A stretch of 64,000 bases of DNA, taken from NCBI RefSeq assembly GCF_900607225.1, contig NZ_LR027842.1, forward strand, positions 3,268,081-3,332,080, read 5' to 3'. The notes beneath the pieces are model-generated. The model saw only the letters and a program-made list of their open reading frames with translations. It did no database searches and had not been told where the DNA came from. Source of the DNA: [Pseudopropionibacterium] massiliense (lineage in GTDB: Bacteria; Actinomycetota; Actinomycetes; Propionibacteriales; Propionibacteriaceae). Of the stretch, positions 53,072 to 61,504 are shown in pieces. The first letter of the stretch is position 1. Each line of letters begins with the position of its first letter. Position numbers and translations under genes: made by a program.

Positions 53072-53101
53072 TACAAGCGTTCAGTTTCCTATACGCTTGT
53101 A
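53072..53101. promoter_or_regulatory. TetR operator upstream of the ABC exporter operon
   Basis: TACAAGCGT (53072-53080) and ACGCTTGTA (53093-53101) are perfect 9-bp inverted arms with a 12-base spacer ending two bases before the regulator ATG. This is a strong autoregulation site. The palindrome TTGTACAA overlaps the left arm. Confidence 0.68.
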
Positions 53102-53103
53102 TC

Positions 53104-53745
53104 ATGACTGATGATCTGACAGCCCGAGCACGACTCCGTGACGCCACCATCGCGCTCATCGCGGCGGGCGAGAAACCCACGGCGCGCTCCGTCGCGGCGC
53201 GGGCGAACGTGTCCATCGGGTTGATCCGGCACCACTTCGGCACCATGGACGGCCTGCTGCTGACCTGCGACGAGCACATCGCCACGCTGATCCGCAACGC
53301 CAAGAACGACGCCATCCGCGGGCCGATGCCCAACGTGCTGGAAACCCTGCGGGAAACCGGGCAGGACAACATCCTCGGCTACCTGGCCCACCGCCTCACC
53401 GAGTCCAGCACCGCCATCGACGCCCTCGTCGACCAGCTCGCCGACGACGCCGCCGGCTACATCCGCCGCGCCATCGACGCGAACCTGATGACCCCCATCC
53501 CCGACGTTCCCGCCGCGGCGCGGATGCTGACCATCTACTCGCTGGGTTCGCTGGTGCTGGGCCGCCACCTGAAACGCCTCCTCGACATCGACATCACCGC
53601 CGGGGACATCGCGGCCGAACCGGGAGTCACGGACTACGTGCAAGTGCAGCTCACGCTGTTCGCGAGCCTGTTCACCCCGCACCTGCTGGAGCAGTTGCGG
53701 CCCCAACTTAAGGAGAAAACAGAAGGAAAGGAGAAAGAGCAATGA
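53104..53745 (+). CDS. TetR-family regulator of an ABC exporter
   Basis: 213 residues. ARLRDATIALIAAGEKPTARSVAARANVSIGLIRHHFGTMDGLLLTCDEHI is the DNA-binding domain; the rest is a helical ligand domain. The C-terminus is Lys/Glu rich (LKEKTEGKEKEQ). The stop overlaps the ABC ATPase start by ATGA, so the regulator controls the transporter it is transcribed with, presumably released by the exported drug or lipid. Confidence 0.9.
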   Translation: MTDDLTARARLRDATIALIAAGEKPTARSVAARANVSIGLIRHHFGTMDGLLLTCDEHIATLIRNAKNDAIRGPMPNVLETLRETGQDNILGYLAHRLTESSTAIDALVDQLADDAAGYIRRAIDANLMTPIPDVPAAARMLTIYSLGSLVLGRHLKRLLDIDITAGDIAAEPGVTDYVQVQLTLFASLFTPHLLEQLRPQLKEKTEGKEKEQ

Positions 53746-54623
53746 ACGCCATCGAGGTGAGGGAGCTCCGGAAGAAGTACGGCTCCTTCGAGGCGTTGAA
53801 GGGCATCGACCTGGAGGTCCACACCGGGGAGATCTTCGGTTTCCTCGGCCCAAACGGCGCGGGCAAGTCCACCACCATCCGCATCCTCCTGGACGAGATC
53901 CGCGCCACCGGCGGCACCGCCCAGCTGCTCGGTCTCGATTCCCGCCGCGACGCCGTCGAGATCCACCGCCGGCTCGGCTACCTGCCCAGCGACCTGGCCC
54001 TCTACCCCGCGATGACCGGCGCGCAGACGCTGCGGTTCTTCGCCCGGTTGCGCGGCGGCGTCGACTGGAATCATGTCGACGAGCTGAGGCAGCGATTCGA
54101 CGCGAACCTCGACAAGCGCGTCGGGGAGCTGTCCTCGGGGAACCGTCAGAAGGTGGGGCTGATCGCCGCGTTGATGCACAAACCCGAGCTGATCATCATG
54201 GACGAACCCAACGCCGGCCTCGACCCCCTCGTGCAGCACGAGTTCCACCAGGTGCTGCGGGAGATCGTCGCGGAGGGCCGCACCGTGTTCCTGTCCTCCC
54301 ACACCCTCTCCGAGGTGCAGCAGGTGGCCGACCGGGTCGGCATCATCCGCGCGGGCCGCCTGGTGGCGGTGGAGAACGTCGCGGACCTGCGCTCGGTGCG
54401 GCGCGTCGATCTGCTCCTGGACGGCGACGCCGACCCGCGCGACTTCGTCCGCATCCCCGGGGCCCGCGACATCACCGTGGACGGACCGCGGGTGCGCATG
54501 GCCTTCGACGGGGAGCTCGGAACCCTGCTCGATTCGCTCGGCGACCGCCGCGTCGTCGACCTGACCGCCCACGACGCCGACCTGGAGGAGATCTTCCTCG
54601 CGTTCTACCAGGAGCAGTCATGA
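53742..54623 (+). CDS. ABC transporter ATP-binding protein
   Basis: 293 residues, start behind AAAGGAGAAAGAG. Walker A GPNGAGKST, Q-loop region, signature LSSGNRQKVGL (variant of LSGGQ), Walker B LIIMDEPNAGLDP and H-loop SSHTLSEVQQ are present. It is the CcmA/drug-exporter type that works with ABC-2 permeases. It is coupled (ATGA) to the permease gene that follows. Confidence 0.93.
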   Translation: MNAIEVRELRKKYGSFEALKGIDLEVHTGEIFGFLGPNGAGKSTTIRILLDEIRATGGTAQLLGLDSRRDAVEIHRRLGYLPSDLALYPAMTGAQTLRFFARLRGGVDWNHVDELRQRFDANLDKRVGELSSGNRQKVGLIAALMHKPELIIMDEPNAGLDPLVQHEFHQVLREIVAEGRTVFLSSHTLSEVQQVADRVGIIRAGRLVAVENVADLRSVRRVDLLLDGDADPRDFVRIPGARDITVDGPRVRMAFDGELGTLLDSLGDRRVVDLTAHDADLEEIFLAFYQEQS

Positions 54624-56251
54624 CCACCCTCGCAGTGTTGGGACGCGGTCTGCTGCCGCGCTGGAAGGCCGTCTGCGTCATCGTCGCGTGCATCCTCGCC
54701 TTCCTGCTGATGGGGGTCGCGATGGTGCAGTCGATGGACACCAACATCTATGCATCCCTGCCGCCCGCGCTGCTGGCGATGGCCGGGATTCCCGCCGGCG
54801 CCTCGGCCCCGGTGATGTCCTACACGCAGATGCTCGGTTTCCTGGGCGCGATCGCGGTGGCGGGGTTCGCCGTCGCGGTGGGGGCGCAGCTGGTGGCCGG
54901 TGAGGAGAAGGACGGCACGCTGTCGCTGCTGCTCAGCCTTCCGGTCTCCCGGCTCGGCGTCGGCGTGACGAAGGCCGCGGTGCTGGTGCTGGCGGTCGGT
55001 GTGACGTCGCTGGGGCTGTGGGGTGCGGCCGCGCTGGCGAGTCTGCCCTTCGACCTCACGCTGGGGGACGCCCATCTCGGGGAGCTCTGCCTGGCACTGG
55101 GCGCCAACGCCCTGGTGTACGGGGGCATCGCGTTCGCGATCGGGGGTGCGACCGGGAGCCGCGGCCTGGCGCTGGGGCTCGGTTCGGCGGTCCTCGGGCT
55201 CGGGTGGTTGTTCGCCGGGCTGCTGCCCCAGTGGTCGGAGGGCCGCGACCTGGCGCGGTTCATCCCGTGGTACTGGTACAGCCAACCGGCGGTGCTGCTG
55301 AACGGCATCGACGGCGGCTACCTGGCGCTGATGCTCGGCGTCGCGGCGGCGCTGCTGGCCGTCGGGATCGCCGGCCTGGTGGTCCGCGACCTGCGTCGGG
55401 CAGCCTCCAGGACACGCCCGGCCCGGCACGCCACAACCCGATGGACCGGTTCGACTGCCGGTCGCGGACCCTCCCGCTACCGCCTCCTGGTCTCCCGCCA
55501 CACCGGTCTGCTCCTGGTGCTGGGCGTGGTGATGTTCGCGGTGATGGGCCTGTTGATGGGTCCGCTGTACGAGCAGATGGCCCCGCAGCTGGAGATGGCG
55601 TCGAAATCGTTGCCGCCCGAGCTCATGCAGGTCTGGGGCGCCACCGACATGGCCTCCCCCGCCGGGTTCTACTGGGGCGAGACGATGAGCCTGATGGCCC
55701 CTGCCGCCGTGATCCTGGCCGGCGCGGCGGTGGCGTCGCGGCTGGGATCGGACGAACGTTCGGGCCGGCTCGGCGTGCTGCTGTCCACCCCCACCACCCG
55801 CACCCGGATGCTGGCCACGACGGCGGCGGCGCAGGCGACGCTCGTCGCCCTGGTCGCGGGGCTCACGGGGCTCGGGATCTGGGGTGGGGTCCGGCTGGGC
55901 GGCCTGGACCTGGCGACGGAGAACGTCGCGGGCGCCACCGCGCACCTGTTGGCGCTGGGCCTGTTCGTCGGTTCGGCGGCGCTGCTGGCGGCGGCCGCCC
56001 TCGGCACCCCGGCGGCCGCGACCTGGACCGCGACCGGAGTGGGAGTGGTCGGCTACGTCGTCAACACCACCCTGCCCATGAACCCCGACCTCGCGGACTG
56101 GGCCCGCATCTCCCCGTTCCACTGGTACGGGGCCACCAGCCCCTTGGAGAACGGCGCCGACTGGGGACACGTCGCGATCCTGCTGGTGGGGTCGGCGGTG
56201 CTGCTGGCCGCGTCCTTCCCGCTGTTCACCAGACGCGACCTGCGGGTGTGA
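54620..56251 (+). CDS. ABC-2 type permease, double length
   Basis: 543 residues with about twelve membrane helices in two similar halves: residues ~15-255 and ~285-540, each with a long first periplasmic loop and a GEEKDGTLSLLLSLPVSR / SDERSGRLGVLLSTPTTR motif, which is the conserved coupling segment. A full-length permease of this kind exports drugs or lipids without a second subunit. Forms an operon with the TetR and ATPase genes. Confidence 0.88.
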   Translation: MTTLAVLGRGLLPRWKAVCVIVACILAFLLMGVAMVQSMDTNIYASLPPALLAMAGIPAGASAPVMSYTQMLGFLGAIAVAGFAVAVGAQLVAGEEKDGTLSLLLSLPVSRLGVGVTKAAVLVLAVGVTSLGLWGAAALASLPFDLTLGDAHLGELCLALGANALVYGGIAFAIGGATGSRGLALGLGSAVLGLGWLFAGLLPQWSEGRDLARFIPWYWYSQPAVLLNGIDGGYLALMLGVAAALLAVGIAGLVVRDLRRAASRTRPARHATTRWTGSTAGRGPSRYRLLVSRHTGLLLVLGVVMFAVMGLLMGPLYEQMAPQLEMASKSLPPELMQVWGATDMASPAGFYWGETMSLMAPAAVILAGAAVASRLGSDERSGRLGVLLSTPTTRTRMLATTAAAQATLVALVAGLTGLGIWGGVRLGGLDLATENVAGATAHLLALGLFVGSAALLAAAALGTPAAATWTATGVGVVGYVVNTTLPMNPDLADWARISPFHWYGATSPLENGADWGHVAILLVGSAVLLAASFPLFTRRDLRV

Positions 56252-56260
56252 ACCCGGCTC

Positions 56261-56866
56261 TCAGTCCTCGGACCGCAGGGGGCGTTCACCGCGGAACAAC
56301 ACCGTCGGTGCGGAATGGACGCTTGGCATGGGGGCGATGTCATAGAGGTCAGCATGCGCAGCGAACAACAACGGGTGCTGCCGAGCAACGGCGCTGTGAA
56401 ATTCAGCCGCCGTCGTTGGGGGAGCGGCCTGCCGTTCGACAAACAGATCAATCACTGTCGAGTAGGCTCTTCGAGTCAGTTTCGCAGCAAGAAAGAGATC
56501 CGGGTTCACCGCAGAAATACCAACAGAAACCAGATCAACCTCTGCAAAATCATCCACATCTGCCGTAATCAGGAAGCTCACCTTGGCCGCGACGGCATCG
56601 GCAAGAATTTGTCTATCCTCCTCCGTCGTTCCGAGAAACCTACTTGCACCTTCACCGACAGGTCCAAGCTCTCCCCCAAATCGCTGTCGAATGAGAGTCG
56701 GTGAAAGCGCACCTGGTTTCATATGGCGGCTGGCCTCCCGCTCAGCGGTCTCGCTCCACACGACAGCGAAACCGCTGAGCGGTCCGCCCACCATCAAAAG
56801 GGTGCGGGTGACAGGCTTGGCCAAGACGTTCGCGTCGAGGAAGACGCGGATCGGATCGTCAGTCAC
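56261..56866 (-). CDS. PIN-domain toxin
   Basis: 201 residues. IRVFLDANVLAKPVTRTLLM (first Asp), AEREAS (Glu) and FLITADVDDFAEVDL (two Asp) fit the PIN ribonuclease active site. The C-terminal ~60 residues (FHSAVARQHPLLFAAHADLY) are longer than in typical VapC toxins. The start overlaps the upstream HTH gene by 8 bases, so the pair is a type II toxin-antitoxin module. RNA target unknown. Confidence 0.82.
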   Translation of the reverse strand: MTDDPIRVFLDANVLAKPVTRTLLMVGGPLSGFAVVWSETAEREASRHMKPGALSPTLIRQRFGGELGPVGEGASRFLGTTEEDRQILADAVAAKVSFLITADVDDFAEVDLVSVGISAVNPDLFLAAKLTRRAYSTVIDLFVERQAAPPTTAAEFHSAVARQHPLLFAAHADLYDIAPMPSVHSAPTVLFRGERPLRSED

Positions 56867-57218
56867 CGAACAGATCTGTTCTTATCTCGTCCCGGGTGAT
56901 CTCAACGACGTCGCCCATGGTCGCCTGCCAGAATCGCTCGAACTCCTCATATGGAATCTGATTCCGGTTTCCGATTTTCACCGCACGCAGTTCCCCGGCA
57001 GCGATTTTTCGGGAAATCGTTGATCGTGACACTCCGGTCAAATCAGCAACCTGCGCAGGTGTAAGCATCCTTCGCTTGGCCGTGAGCGTCACCGATTCTC
57101 CCAACGAAGCTGCTCGTTTCACGTATTTCGAGACCTCGACCATCCACTCCGGCCATTCACCGCTGTTTGCAGGAGCACGCACGGTTTCAGGGTTGATGGT
57201 GATACTTCGAAGTGCCAT
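56859..57218 (-). CDS. Excisionase-type HTH antitoxin
   Basis: 119 residues from ATG 57218. The N-terminal part (MALRSITINPETVRAPANSGEWPEWMVEVSKYVKRAASLGESVTL) resembles a short toxin-binding/regulatory segment. The rest, RMLTPAQVADLTGVSRSTISRKIAAGELRAVKIGNRNQIPYEEFERF, is an HTH_17 (excisionase) domain. It is an unusual partner for PIN toxins but known in actinobacteria. It probably binds the 19-bp inverted repeat just upstream. Confidence 0.8.
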   Translation of the reverse strand: MALRSITINPETVRAPANSGEWPEWMVEVSKYVKRAASLGESVTLTAKRRMLTPAQVADLTGVSRSTISRKIAAGELRAVKIGNRNQIPYEEFERFWQATMGDVVEITRDEIRTDLFGD

Positions 57219-57231
57219 GGGACCAACGATA

Positions 57232-57284
57232 GCACAGCATGCACACTTTGAAGGCTTCAGGTGTGCAAAGTGTGCATGCTGTGC
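57232..57284. promoter_or_regulatory. 19-bp perfect inverted repeat upstream of the toxin-antitoxin pair
   Basis: Arms 57232-57250 (GCACAGCATGCACACTTTG) and 57266-57284 are exact complements, separated by 15 bases that also contain GTGTG. It lies 14 bases upstream of the antitoxin start and 6 bases after the aldo/keto reductase stop. It may serve both as antitoxin operator and as terminator of the preceding gene. Confidence 0.7.
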
Positions 57285-57289
57285 GCCTC

Positions 57290-58330
57290 TCAGTCCTCGG
57301 TCTGCGCGGCCCAGAGGTTGACCCCGGACTCGACGGCGTGCTCGTCGATGGCGGCCAGCTCGTCGTCGGTGAAGACCATGTTCTCCAGGGCTCCCAGGTT
57401 GATCTCGAGCTGCCGCAGCGACGACACGCCGATCAGCGTCGACGTGATCCGCGGGTCGCGCAGCACCCAGGCGAGGGCCAGCTGCGCCAGCGACTGCCCG
57501 CGGTCGTGGGCGATCTCGTTGAGGGCACGGATGCGACCGAGGATGTCGTCGGTGAGCTGGTCGCGGCTCAGCGACCCGTCGCGCGCGGCCCGGGAGTCGT
57601 CGGGAACACCGTTGAGGTAGCGGTCGGTGAGGAGCCCCTGCGCCAGGGCCGTGAAGGTGATGACACCCATGCCCTCGCTCTCGCAGGCGTCGACGAGCCC
57701 GCGGGTCTCGATCCACCGGTTGAACATGTTGTAGCTGGGCTGGTGGATCAGCAGCGGGGTGCCGAGCTCCCGGGCGATGCGTGCCGCCTCGCGGGTCCTG
57801 GCCGCCGAGTACGACGAGATGCCGGCGTACAGCGCCCGGCCGGAACGCACCGCATGGTCGAGGGCCATCATGGTTTCCTCGATGGGCGTGTCGGGGTCGA
57901 AACGGTGCGAGTAGAAGATGTCGACGTAGTCGAGCCCCATGCGTTCCAGCGACTGGTCGAGGGAGGCCAGCACGTACTTGCGCGACCCGCCACCCTGCCC
58001 GTAGGGGCCCGGCCACATGTCCCAGCCGGCCTTGGTGGAGATGATCAGCTCGTCGCGGAACGGCGCGAGATCCTGCCGGAAGATGGTTCCGAAGTTGATC
58101 TCCGCCTGACCGTAGGGCGGGCCGTAGTTGTTGGCCAGGTCGAAATGGGTGATGCCGGCGTCGAAGGCGCGGCGGATGATCTCGCGTTGCACGCCGAGGG
58201 GTTTGTCGTCACCGAAGTTCTGCCACAGCCCCAGCGACATGGCCGGAAGCAGCAGCCCGGAACGTCCGCAGCGACGGTAGGGCATGCGACCGTCGTAACG
58301 GCCGGGGTCGGGTGTGTAGGTGGGGTACAT
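57290..58330 (-). CDS. Aldo/keto reductase (L-glyceraldehyde 3-phosphate reductase type)
   Basis: 346 residues from ATG 58330 (MYPTYTPDPGRYDGRMPYRRCGRSGL). The catalytic tetrad is present: Asp and Tyr in HFDLANNYGPPYG, Lys in ISTKAGWDMWPGPYG, His in DIFYSHRFDPDTP. RKYVLASLDQSLERMGLDYVD and the WPGPYG loop are typical of the YghZ/Gpr branch, which detoxifies L-GAP and related aldehydes with NADPH. Monocistronic. Confidence 0.9.
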   Translation of the reverse strand: MYPTYTPDPGRYDGRMPYRRCGRSGLLLPAMSLGLWQNFGDDKPLGVQREIIRRAFDAGITHFDLANNYGPPYGQAEINFGTIFRQDLAPFRDELIISTKAGWDMWPGPYGQGGGSRKYVLASLDQSLERMGLDYVDIFYSHRFDPDTPIEETMMALDHAVRSGRALYAGISSYSAARTREAARIARELGTPLLIHQPSYNMFNRWIETRGLVDACESEGMGVITFTALAQGLLTDRYLNGVPDDSRAARDGSLSRDQLTDDILGRIRALNEIAHDRGQSLAQLALAWVLRDPRITSTLIGVSSLRQLEINLGALENMVFTDDELAAIDEHAVESGVNLWAAQTED

Positions 58331-58366
58331 GGCCTCATCCTGCCAGACCGTCACGCACCAACCGGG

Positions 58367-59101
58367 TCAGGCCCGCTCGAGGACGCGGATCGCCGCGAGG
58401 AAGCCGAGCACCGACCAGACGGCGAGCACAACGTAACTGATGATTCCCGCCTGGAAGGTCTCATGGGCCAGGCAGGCCCTCATCACCTGCGCCATGTGGT
58501 GCAGCGGCAAAGCCAGGTGCACCACCTGCAGCCACTCGGGCAGGCGGTCCATCGGGAAGCTGATCGGCGTGAACATCAGGGCGCCGAACGCGATGATCTG
58601 CGACACCCCCATCGCCAGCTCGGCGGGTATCGCGAACGAATAGCCGTAGCCGATGCCGAAACACGCCGTCACCACCAGCACGTAGGTGGGAATGATCGTC
58701 CACGAGACCGAGAAACCGGGATGGAACATGAAATGCGCGGTCACGATGGAGATGACGATCGCCGGCACCGTGATGAGCAGCCAGACCGTGCAGTCGGCGA
58801 ACAGGAAGTTCTTGCGGTTCACTGGCAGCGACTTGATGAAGTCGATGTACCCGGCTATCCGCGCGGTCGCGTTCTGCATGGGAACGACGACGAGCGCGGT
58901 CATGATGAGAACGATCGTCGGCGCCCCCGTTGCCAGGTACAGCATCTCGTTTCCACTCGGGGAGGAGGACACCAGGAACGAGAACCCGATGATCACGCCG
59001 AGCGCTATGACCGTGAAGAATATGCCGTAGGCCACCAGGTGGCCGCCCAACTTCTGGGCCTGGAGCCTGAAGACGTTTCCCAGCTCTCCCTCAGTGCGCA
59101 T
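58367..59101 (-). CDS. ABC-2 type permease
   Basis: 244 residues, ATG 59101 overlapping the ATPase stop by 11 bases. Six hydrophobic spans are present, including HLVAYGIFFTVIALGVIIGFSFLV, LATGAPTIVLIMTALVVVPM, IMFTPISFPMDRLPEWLQVVHLALPLHHMAQVM (the conserved FPMDRLPEW loop) and YVVLAVWSVLGFLAAI. It is the membrane part of a drug or lantibiotic-immunity type exporter with the upstream ATPase. Confidence 0.85.
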   Translation of the reverse strand: MRTEGELGNVFRLQAQKLGGHLVAYGIFFTVIALGVIIGFSFLVSSSPSGNEMLYLATGAPTIVLIMTALVVVPMQNATARIAGYIDFIKSLPVNRKNFLFADCTVWLLITVPAIVISIVTAHFMFHPGFSVSWTIIPTYVLVVTACFGIGYGYSFAIPAELAMGVSQIIAFGALMFTPISFPMDRLPEWLQVVHLALPLHHMAQVMRACLAHETFQAGIISYVVLAVWSVLGFLAAIRVLERA

Positions 59102-60041
59102 CCGCGCCCACCTCCTTGTTCCCTACCAGCTGAACGTAGGTGTCCTCCAGGGACGTCTCGCGCAGCGAGTAGTCGCCCACCAACCGGCGGCCCCGCAGCT
59201 CCGCGGCCCACGTCAGGGCATCGACAGCCCGCTCCCTCGGGAACGAGACGACCACCTGGCCGTTCCTGACCTCGACGCTCCCGGCCCAGTCCGGATGCCC
59301 GAAAACCTCACGCGGGGCCGTGGTGAATGCCTGCAGCCTCATGTCGTCCCCGACGGTTGCCGCCTTGACGTGCGCCGCGTTCCCCCGGGCCAGCACCCTG
59401 CCGTGATCCAGGATCGCCATCTCGTCCACGGCCGTCTCGGCCTCGCCGATGTTGTGGGTCACCAGCAGCACCGCCGTGCCGTCCCCGGTCAGGGCACGGA
59501 TCGCACCCCACAGGTATCTGCGCCGCACCGGATCGACGTCGTTCGTGGGCTCGTCGAGCACCACCACGCGTCCCGGCCGGATCGCCGCCATGCAGAAACA
59601 GGTCAACCGCAGCACTCCCCCGGACAACGTGTTGCCGGGCTGATCGGCCCACTCGGCAATGTCCAGCTGTTCGAACAGCTCACCGACCCGGCGCATGATC
59701 TCCTCGTCGCCGGCTCCACGCATCCTGGCCATCAGGCACGTGATGGCGCGCGGCGTGAGCTCCCCCAGGGGAACGGAGGCCTGCGGTTGCACCGAGCACA
59801 GATAGCGTCCCCGCCTCCGGTTCCGGACGATGTTCTCACCGGCCACCGTGATCGAGCCCGCATCCGGGCGGAGCAACCCCAGCAGCTGGTTCACCAGCGT
59901 CGTCTTGCCGGCCCCGTTGTGCCCGAACAGCCCGAACACCGACCCTTCCTCGACGTGCAGGGTGACGTCGTCGTTCGCCACCACCCCACCGCCCCGGGTC
60001 CTGTACGTCTTGGAGACGTGATCGATCTCAACCAGGGCCAT
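59091..60041 (-). CDS. ABC transporter ATP-binding protein
   Basis: 316 residues from ATG 60041 behind GGGAGGTCG. Walker A GHNGAGKTT, Walker B VVVLDEPTNDVDPVRR and H-loop THNIGEAE are present. The signature motif reads LSGGVLRLTC instead of LSGGQ..R, an unusual change at the ATP-contacting Gln. The C-terminal ~90 residues (PREVFGHPDWAGSVEVRNGQVVVSFPRERAVDAL) form the common extension of drug exporters. It is divergent from the PadR gene. Confidence 0.9.
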   Translation of the reverse strand: MALVEIDHVSKTYRTRGGGVVANDDVTLHVEEGSVFGLFGHNGAGKTTLVNQLLGLLRPDAGSITVAGENIVRNRRRGRYLCSVQPQASVPLGELTPRAITCLMARMRGAGDEEIMRRVGELFEQLDIAEWADQPGNTLSGGVLRLTCFCMAAIRPGRVVVLDEPTNDVDPVRRRYLWGAIRALTGDGTAVLLVTHNIGEAETAVDEMAILDHGRVLARGNAAHVKAATVGDDMRLQAFTTAPREVFGHPDWAGSVEVRNGQVVVSFPRERAVDALTWAAELRGRRLVGDYSLRETSLEDTYVQLVGNKEVGADAH

Positions 60042-60084
60042 GACTCGACCTCCCGGAATCCACACCTCCGCTACCGTGACACCC

Positions 60085-60627
60085 GTGAGCTACGTGATCC
60101 TCGGGCTGCTGCACATCGCCCGCATGAGCCTGTACGACCTGATGAAGGCCTTCGAGGCCGGGGTGTCCCTCTTCTACGGATCCAGCGCCGGAAGCATCAA
60201 ACGCTCCCTCGACAAGCTCCTGGAGGAGGGCGCGGTGGAGGTCACCCATCAGGAACCCGGGGCCCGCGGACGCCGGGAATACGGGCCCACGTCCCTGGGC
60301 AGGCAGAAATTCGCGACGTGGATGCAAGCCGAGATCCGGGGGAACTTCGACGTCACGGGGGTTGCCCGGATCTATTTCCTGGGTCTCATCCCTGCGGCCG
60401 ATCGCCCACCGATCATCGCGCGACTCCGGGAACGCATCACCGCGGAACTCGAACGACTGGAATCCGTGGAACGGCAGATCTCCGAACAAGCGGTACCCGA
60501 TGAGTACCGGGACGTCGGCCGTTTCAACCAGGCCGCCCTCCACTACGGACTGTCATCGACACGCCGCACCTACGACTGGCTCACCGCATTCGAGGCCGAG
60601 GTGAAAGGACGCGAGGAAGCGGAGTGA
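60085..60627 (+). CDS. PadR-family transcriptional regulator (long type)
   Basis: 180 residues with GTG start at 60085 (MSYVILGLLHIARMSLYDLMKAFEAG). TACCGT lies seven bases before the GTG, indicating a leaderless transcript. SIKRSLDKLLEEGAVEVTHQEPGARGRREYGPTSLGRQKF is the winged helix, followed by the Vir_act_alpha_C-type C-terminal helical domain (RERITAELERLESVERQI). The two divergent start codons are only 43 bases apart, so the regulator almost certainly controls the ABC pair. Confidence 0.87.
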   Translation: MSYVILGLLHIARMSLYDLMKAFEAGVSLFYGSSAGSIKRSLDKLLEEGAVEVTHQEPGARGRREYGPTSLGRQKFATWMQAEIRGNFDVTGVARIYFLGLIPAADRPPIIARLRERITAELERLESVERQISEQAVPDEYRDVGRFNQAALHYGLSSTRRTYDWLTAFEAEVKGREEAE

Positions 60628-60637
60628 GGCGCGATTC

Positions 60638-61411
60638 TCAGAGCAGGCCGTCGAGGTCGTTGGACCGGAAGGTTTCAGTCAGGGTCTCGATGACGCGTTC
60701 CGCCGGCCAGGAATCCGGCACCCTGACGAGAGTGCCGTTTCCCAAGCGTTCGACGGTCAAACCCTCCGCACAGGCGCGGACACCCCCGACCCGCTCATTG
60801 ATCCACACCCGGTAACCGATGGGAAGCAACCAGCCCTCAGGTTCCTGCTCCATGATGACATCAAGTTCCTGCCCCACGGCGAAGATGGGATCGAAAGCGG
60901 GAATCACTGCGCGAAGAGACGCTTCCCACAAAAAATCCGCCGACACACACGGCGGCTGATCAGGATCCGGGAATGGTAACCAGCCGAAATGCTGCGCCAT
61001 CTCTTCAACAAACGCATCCATCGACTGGGAAAACCTTTGATGAAAAGAGGGGCCATAAACAGGTTCCAGAATTTTCGACTGACCCGCCGTCACGGAGAAA
61101 TAGGTTTCCAGGAGATCGTTCTCGGTCTCCAGCAGGAAATGATACCCCCCTTCGGGAGCGTTCTCCCCATCACTCTTCCTCATGATTCTGTTTCCGATGA
61201 AACCGGCCAGTCCCGCCTCGGTTCCGTCCCACTCATCCTCTTCCTGTTGTGTTGGCTTCCACCGCCCGACCGAGACCCGGAAGGAGAACTCCTCCATGAA
61301 ACGGGAGGCTCGCCGCGCGATCTCCTCCGGCGTCTCATTGAGACGACTCCAAGGCGCATACACGAAGATGTCCCCAAGTTCATGAGTCACGACCGCTCCA
61401 ATCCGATTCAT
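60638..61411 (-). CDS. Protein of unknown function (possible immunity-type fold)
   Basis: 257 residues from ATG 61411 (MNRIGAVVTHELGDIFVYAPW); the much longer open frame is non-coding overlap. It is soluble, acidic and Trp/Phe rich (RVSVGRWKPTQQEEDEWDG, FGWLPFPDPDQPPCVSADFLWEAS). No signal or membrane span. The overall look recalls bacterial toxin-immunity proteins, but no family is recognised. There is no clear ribosome site. Convergent with the PadR gene. Confidence 0.55.
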   Translation of the reverse strand: MNRIGAVVTHELGDIFVYAPWSRLNETPEEIARRASRFMEEFSFRVSVGRWKPTQQEEDEWDGTEAGLAGFIGNRIMRKSDGENAPEGGYHFLLETENDLLETYFSVTAGQSKILEPVYGPSFHQRFSQSMDAFVEEMAQHFGWLPFPDPDQPPCVSADFLWEASLRAVIPAFDPIFAVGQELDVIMEQEPEGWLLPIGYRVWINERVGGVRACAEGLTVERLGNGTLVRVPDSWPAERVIETLTETFRSNDLDGLL

Positions 61412-61504
61412 CAAAGCTGTTTCAAAGTCTAGGCGTCTCGCGTCCCGGCCAGGACACCATCCGCAAGCGGAGGGCTGCCCCCCACCCGCAGGCATCATGG
61501 TGGG

